Shown: piece by piece, positions 5,919 through 7,480 of the stretch
Numbering within the stretch: position 1 is the first letter of the stretch
Layout of the letters: each line of letters begins with the position of its first letter
From: Clostridia bacterium
Lineage (GTDB): Bacteria; Bacillota; Clostridia; Christensenellales; UBA1242
NCBI GenBank assembly: GCA_017537515.1
Contig: JAFYKO010000046.1
Coordinates: forward strand, 1 to 7,480
Reading direction: 5' to 3'
Length of the DNA: 7,480 nucleotides
Translations under genes and position numbers: made by a program
Notes under the pieces: model-generated
Seen by the model: only the letters and a program-made list of their open reading frames with translations
The model's database searches: none
What the model was told of the DNA's origin: nothing

Positions 5919-6028
5919 GGTTTTATTTGTATTGCCCCGTTAAAAATCCAACCTTTTTCATAAAAGAAAGCCTGCTTACCGATTCGCTTGTTTCGGCGTG
6001 TGGCAAGCCTCAGATTTAAGGAGATTTT
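5919..6028 (-). repeat. Dispersed ~110-bp repeat, copy 2 (inverted)
   Basis: Inverted relative to 11-120, with a 30-nt identical core (5983-6012). On the plus strand a frame open from 5912 ends at TAA 6017-6019 with SLLTDSLVSACGKPQI; copy 1 reads SLLTTSLVSACGKPQF before its own stop. A one-base indel upstream puts the 5' parts of the two copies in different frames, so a shared protein can involve only the last 20 or so codons. It bounds, with copy 1, a 5.8-kb gene block. Confidence 0.8.
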
Positions 6029-6104
6029 TGAATTTTGTCGAAGAAATTAGGTTATCCGCTAAGGTTCCTTGCGGATGTTCTAATTTCAAAGAGAAAATCA
6101 AAAA
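6025..6104. repeat. 80-nt imperfect palindrome
   Basis: A long stem-loop. Outer arm 6025-6036 pairs with 6094-6104 (one extra base), then a 6x6 internal loop, GAAATTAG (6043-6050) with CTAATTTC (6080-6087), a symmetric GTT/GTT internal loop, ATCCGC (6054-6059) with GCGGAT (6071-6076), and AAG/CTT at the tip. It resembles a miniature inverted-repeat element or a structured RNA. No coding potential. Confidence 0.7.
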
Positions 6105-6125
6105 GAACTTAAATATGAGGGAATC

Positions 6126-6154
6126 ATTCCGCCGGTTCGGTAGAGAGGCGGAAT
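6126..6154. terminator. Possible weak terminator downstream of recF
   Basis: ATTCCGCC (6126-6133) pairs perfectly with GGCGGAAT (6147-6154) around a 13-nt loop, starting 7 bp beyond the recF stop. On the recF strand no T-run follows directly; the nearest T-rich tract is about 20 nt further. It may end recF transcripts inefficiently or belong to the repeat region. Confidence 0.4.
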
Positions 6155-6161
6155 AACATTG

Positions 6162-7274
6162 CTAATTTATCGTAGCGTTCTCCACACGAAAATATTTTGC
6201 GTTGGGCAGGCCCTTCGGGAAGTCGGTGCCAGTGATAAACGTCTGCGTCTTCGCACAAAACTTCAAAAGCCTCTCCCGTCTTCCGGCGTCAAGTTCGCTT
6301 AACACGTCGTCCAAAAGCAGAATCGGCATTTCTCCCGTCTCCTCTTTCATAATTTCTAGCTCTGCAAGTTTCAGCGAAAGTGCCACCGTCCTCTGTTGTC
6401 CTTGCGACCCAAAGCTCCGGATGTCTATGTCGTTTACGCTGATTTTAATATCATCCCTATGCGGGCCAACGCTTGTGTACCCCAGCTTAATGTCCTTGTC
6501 CACGCTTTTTTGCAAGCGTTTTGAAAGGTCGTCTTTGATTAACTGCAACTCTTGTTCAAGCGGTAAACCGCCCTTGCCTTGGAGTACCGCACCGCCTGTG
6601 TACTCTAGCCCCAGCGTCTCGCTGTTGGCGGTTAAATACGTGTGAGCTTTCTGAGCGTAAGGCGACAGGTTTTCGACAAAATCTATACGCATTCGCACAA
6701 TCTTCGTACCCACTTCGACAAGTTGCGTGTCCCATATCGGGAGGGTCTCTTTTAAGACTTGAACGTCCTTGCAGTCTTTGAGAAGTTTGTTGCGGTTTGC
6801 GAGAATCTTCTCGTATCTGCCGAGGTAATAAAAATACTGCTTGGAAATCTGTGAAATGTGGATGTCCATAAACCTGCGACGATCCTCGGGTGCGTCCTTG
6901 ATAAGCCTCAACTCGTCGGGAGAGAAGTAGACCGCATTGAGTTCGCCGAAAAGCTCGCCTATACGCTTAATGGGAATTCCGTCAATCTTGATTGTCTTTT
7001 TTGCAAGCCTTGAAAACAGCAAATAAATCTCTGACGCTTTGTAGTATTTTTGAACTTCGATTTTGATTCGTGCGGTGTCTTCGCCGAATTTTATTACTTC
7101 TCGTTCACGGCTTGCCCTGAGGCTTTTCCCGATACAGCAGAAGAAAATTGCTTCAAGAAGGTTGGTTTTGCCTTGGGCGTTTTTGCCTTCTATGACGTTT
7201 ATGCCGTCAAAAAACTCCACTCCGAGGCGTGAGTAGTTTCTGAAGTTTTCGAGGTTGACTTTTTTTATATACAT
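6162..7274 (-). CDS. recF: DNA replication and repair protein RecF
   Basis: A 370-residue SMC/Rad50-like ATPase of full family length. RecF binds ssDNA-dsDNA junctions at gaps and, with RecO and RecR, helps load RecA for gap repair and stalled-fork recovery; it acts on the nucleoid. Visible motifs: N-terminal VNLENFRNY (6-14), Walker A GKNAQGKT (30-37), TSVGPHRDD (267-275), the ABC-type signature SFGSQGQQR (287-295), Walker B ILLLDD (318-323) and D-loop SELD (326-329). All are intact, so the protein should be functional. recF usually follows dnaA and dnaN. Here a terminator and its own promoter separate it from the upstream gene, and dnaN is not next to it within the window. The start is the ATG at 7274, giving the standard M-Y-I-K-K-V N-terminus; no Shine-Dalgarno precedes it. 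Confidence 0.97.
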   Translation of the reverse strand: MYIKKVNLENFRNYSRLGVEFFDGINVIEGKNAQGKTNLLEAIFFCCIGKSLRASREREVIKFGEDTARIKIEVQKYYKASEIYLLFSRLAKKTIKIDGIPIKRIGELFGELNAVYFSPDELRLIKDAPEDRRRFMDIHISQISKQYFYYLGRYEKILANRNKLLKDCKDVQVLKETLPIWDTQLVEVGTKIVRMRIDFVENLSPYAQKAHTYLTANSETLGLEYTGGAVLQGKGGLPLEQELQLIKDDLSKRLQKSVDKDIKLGYTSVGPHRDDIKISVNDIDIRSFGSQGQQRTVALSLKLAELEIMKEETGEMPILLLDDVLSELDAGRRERLLKFCAKTQTFITGTDFPKGLPNAKYFRVENATIN

Positions 7275-7282
7275 ATATGTTA

Positions 7283-7310
7283 ATTATACACAATTTTTAC
7301 AACTTTTCAA
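7283..7310 (-). promoter_or_regulatory. recF promoter, leaderless architecture
   Basis: Minus strand: TTGAAA (7310-7305), 16-nt spacer, perfect TATAAT (7288-7283). The -10 ends 8 nt before the ATG at 7274, so the expected transcript start is within about 2 nt of the start codon. The intervening TAACATAT holds no ribosome binding site. Confidence 0.7.
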
Positions 7311-7341
7311 CGCATTTAATAAAATTTGGAGGTTAAAAAAC

Positions 7342-7367
7342 AAAAAAACCTCGCATAAGCAAGGTTT
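7342..7367 (-). terminator. Intrinsic terminator of the gene upstream of recF
   Basis: On the minus strand AAACCTTGC (7367-7359), a TTAT loop and GCGAGGTTT (7354-7346) form a 9-position stem with one mismatch, followed by a run of seven T (7348-7342) that overlaps the stem base. It starts 6 bp after the TAA at 7373-7375. It separates that gene from recF. Confidence 0.82.
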
Positions 7368-7372
7368 GGTGA

Positions 7373-7480
7373 TTAAAAATCGTCAAGGCCCATAATTGGT
7401 GCTTTTGTGTTAAGCCATTTTTGGTGGTCTTCGAATTCTTTGAGGAGTCTGTCTGCGTGGGCTTTTTGGTTTTTTATGCA
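7373..7480 (-). CDS. C-terminal end of an unidentified gene (partial)
   Basis: The last 35 codons of a minus-strand gene that enters from the right edge, ending in NTKAPIMGLDDF and TAA (7373-7375). The stretch is charged and probably helical (AHADRLLKEFEDHQKWL). It is followed closely by a good terminator, which supports a real gene end. It does not look like the C-terminus of DnaN or DnaA. I cannot assign a family from this fragment. Confidence 0.7.
   Translation of the reverse strand, partial: CIKNQKAHADRLLKEFEDHQKWLNTKAPIMGLDDF

Noticed and set aside
5845..6161. Replication origin next to recF
   Set aside because: I find no TTATCCACA-type DnaA boxes in the gap; the structures are repeats and palindromes, and dnaA is not in the window.
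6202..7232. Plus-strand ORFs opposite recF
   Set aside because: They are complements of conserved RecF codons (Ser/Leu-rich translations) with no ribosome binding site.

Overview
The window looks like a chromosomal segment of a low-GC Gram-positive bacterium, most likely an uncultured member of the Clostridia. This rests on A/T-rich intergenic DNA, AGGTGG/GGGAGGT-type ribosome binding sites, and a gene resembling the Myb-like RsfA family of spore-former regulators. The taxon is an inference; no rRNA or other marker is present apart from recF.

Layout. Positions 1-540 hold no credible gene but are dense in structured repeats: one copy of a roughly 110-bp dispersed repeat (11-120), then two and a half units of a 91-94-bp hairpin-rich tandem repeat (141-411), a nested A/T hairpin (421-454) and a promoter. 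Positions 541-3872 are a two-gene operon (ATGA overlap) encoding two full-length but divergent half-transporters of the type-1 ABC exporter class, presumably a heterodimer. A bidirectional hairpin terminator (3856-3887) ends this operon and the convergent gene at 3886-4839, an RsfA/Myb-like regulator with a low-complexity linker and a C-terminal coiled coil. A divergent promoter region separates it from 4924-5844, a 306-residue protein I do not recognise. Positions 5845-6161 are a second repeat-rich gap: a heptamer array, an inverted copy of the 110-bp repeat, and a long imperfect palindrome. recF (minus strand) follows with its own promoter, and upstream of it lie a terminator and the 3' end of another minus-strand gene cut by the window edge.

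How the parts relate. The two 110-bp copies are inverted relative to each other and bracket about 5.8 kb holding the ABC pair, the regulator and the unknown gene, so this block could be an invertible or inserted module next to recF. The ABC pair is unusual: the only intact Walker B glutamate (second protein) would face the most eroded signature motif (first protein), so neither composite ATP site is canonical. Three genes (first ABC gene, the 4924 gene, recF) have a -10-like hexamer 6-8 nt before the ATG and no Shine-Dalgarno sequence, suggesting leaderless transcripts. The second ABC gene and the regulator do have Shine-Dalgarno sequences.

I see no transposase, CRISPR array, RNA gene, phage gene or recognised defence system. 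The strongest candidates for something undescribed are the covarying hairpin repeats, the inverted repeat pair and the crossed degenerate ABC pair.
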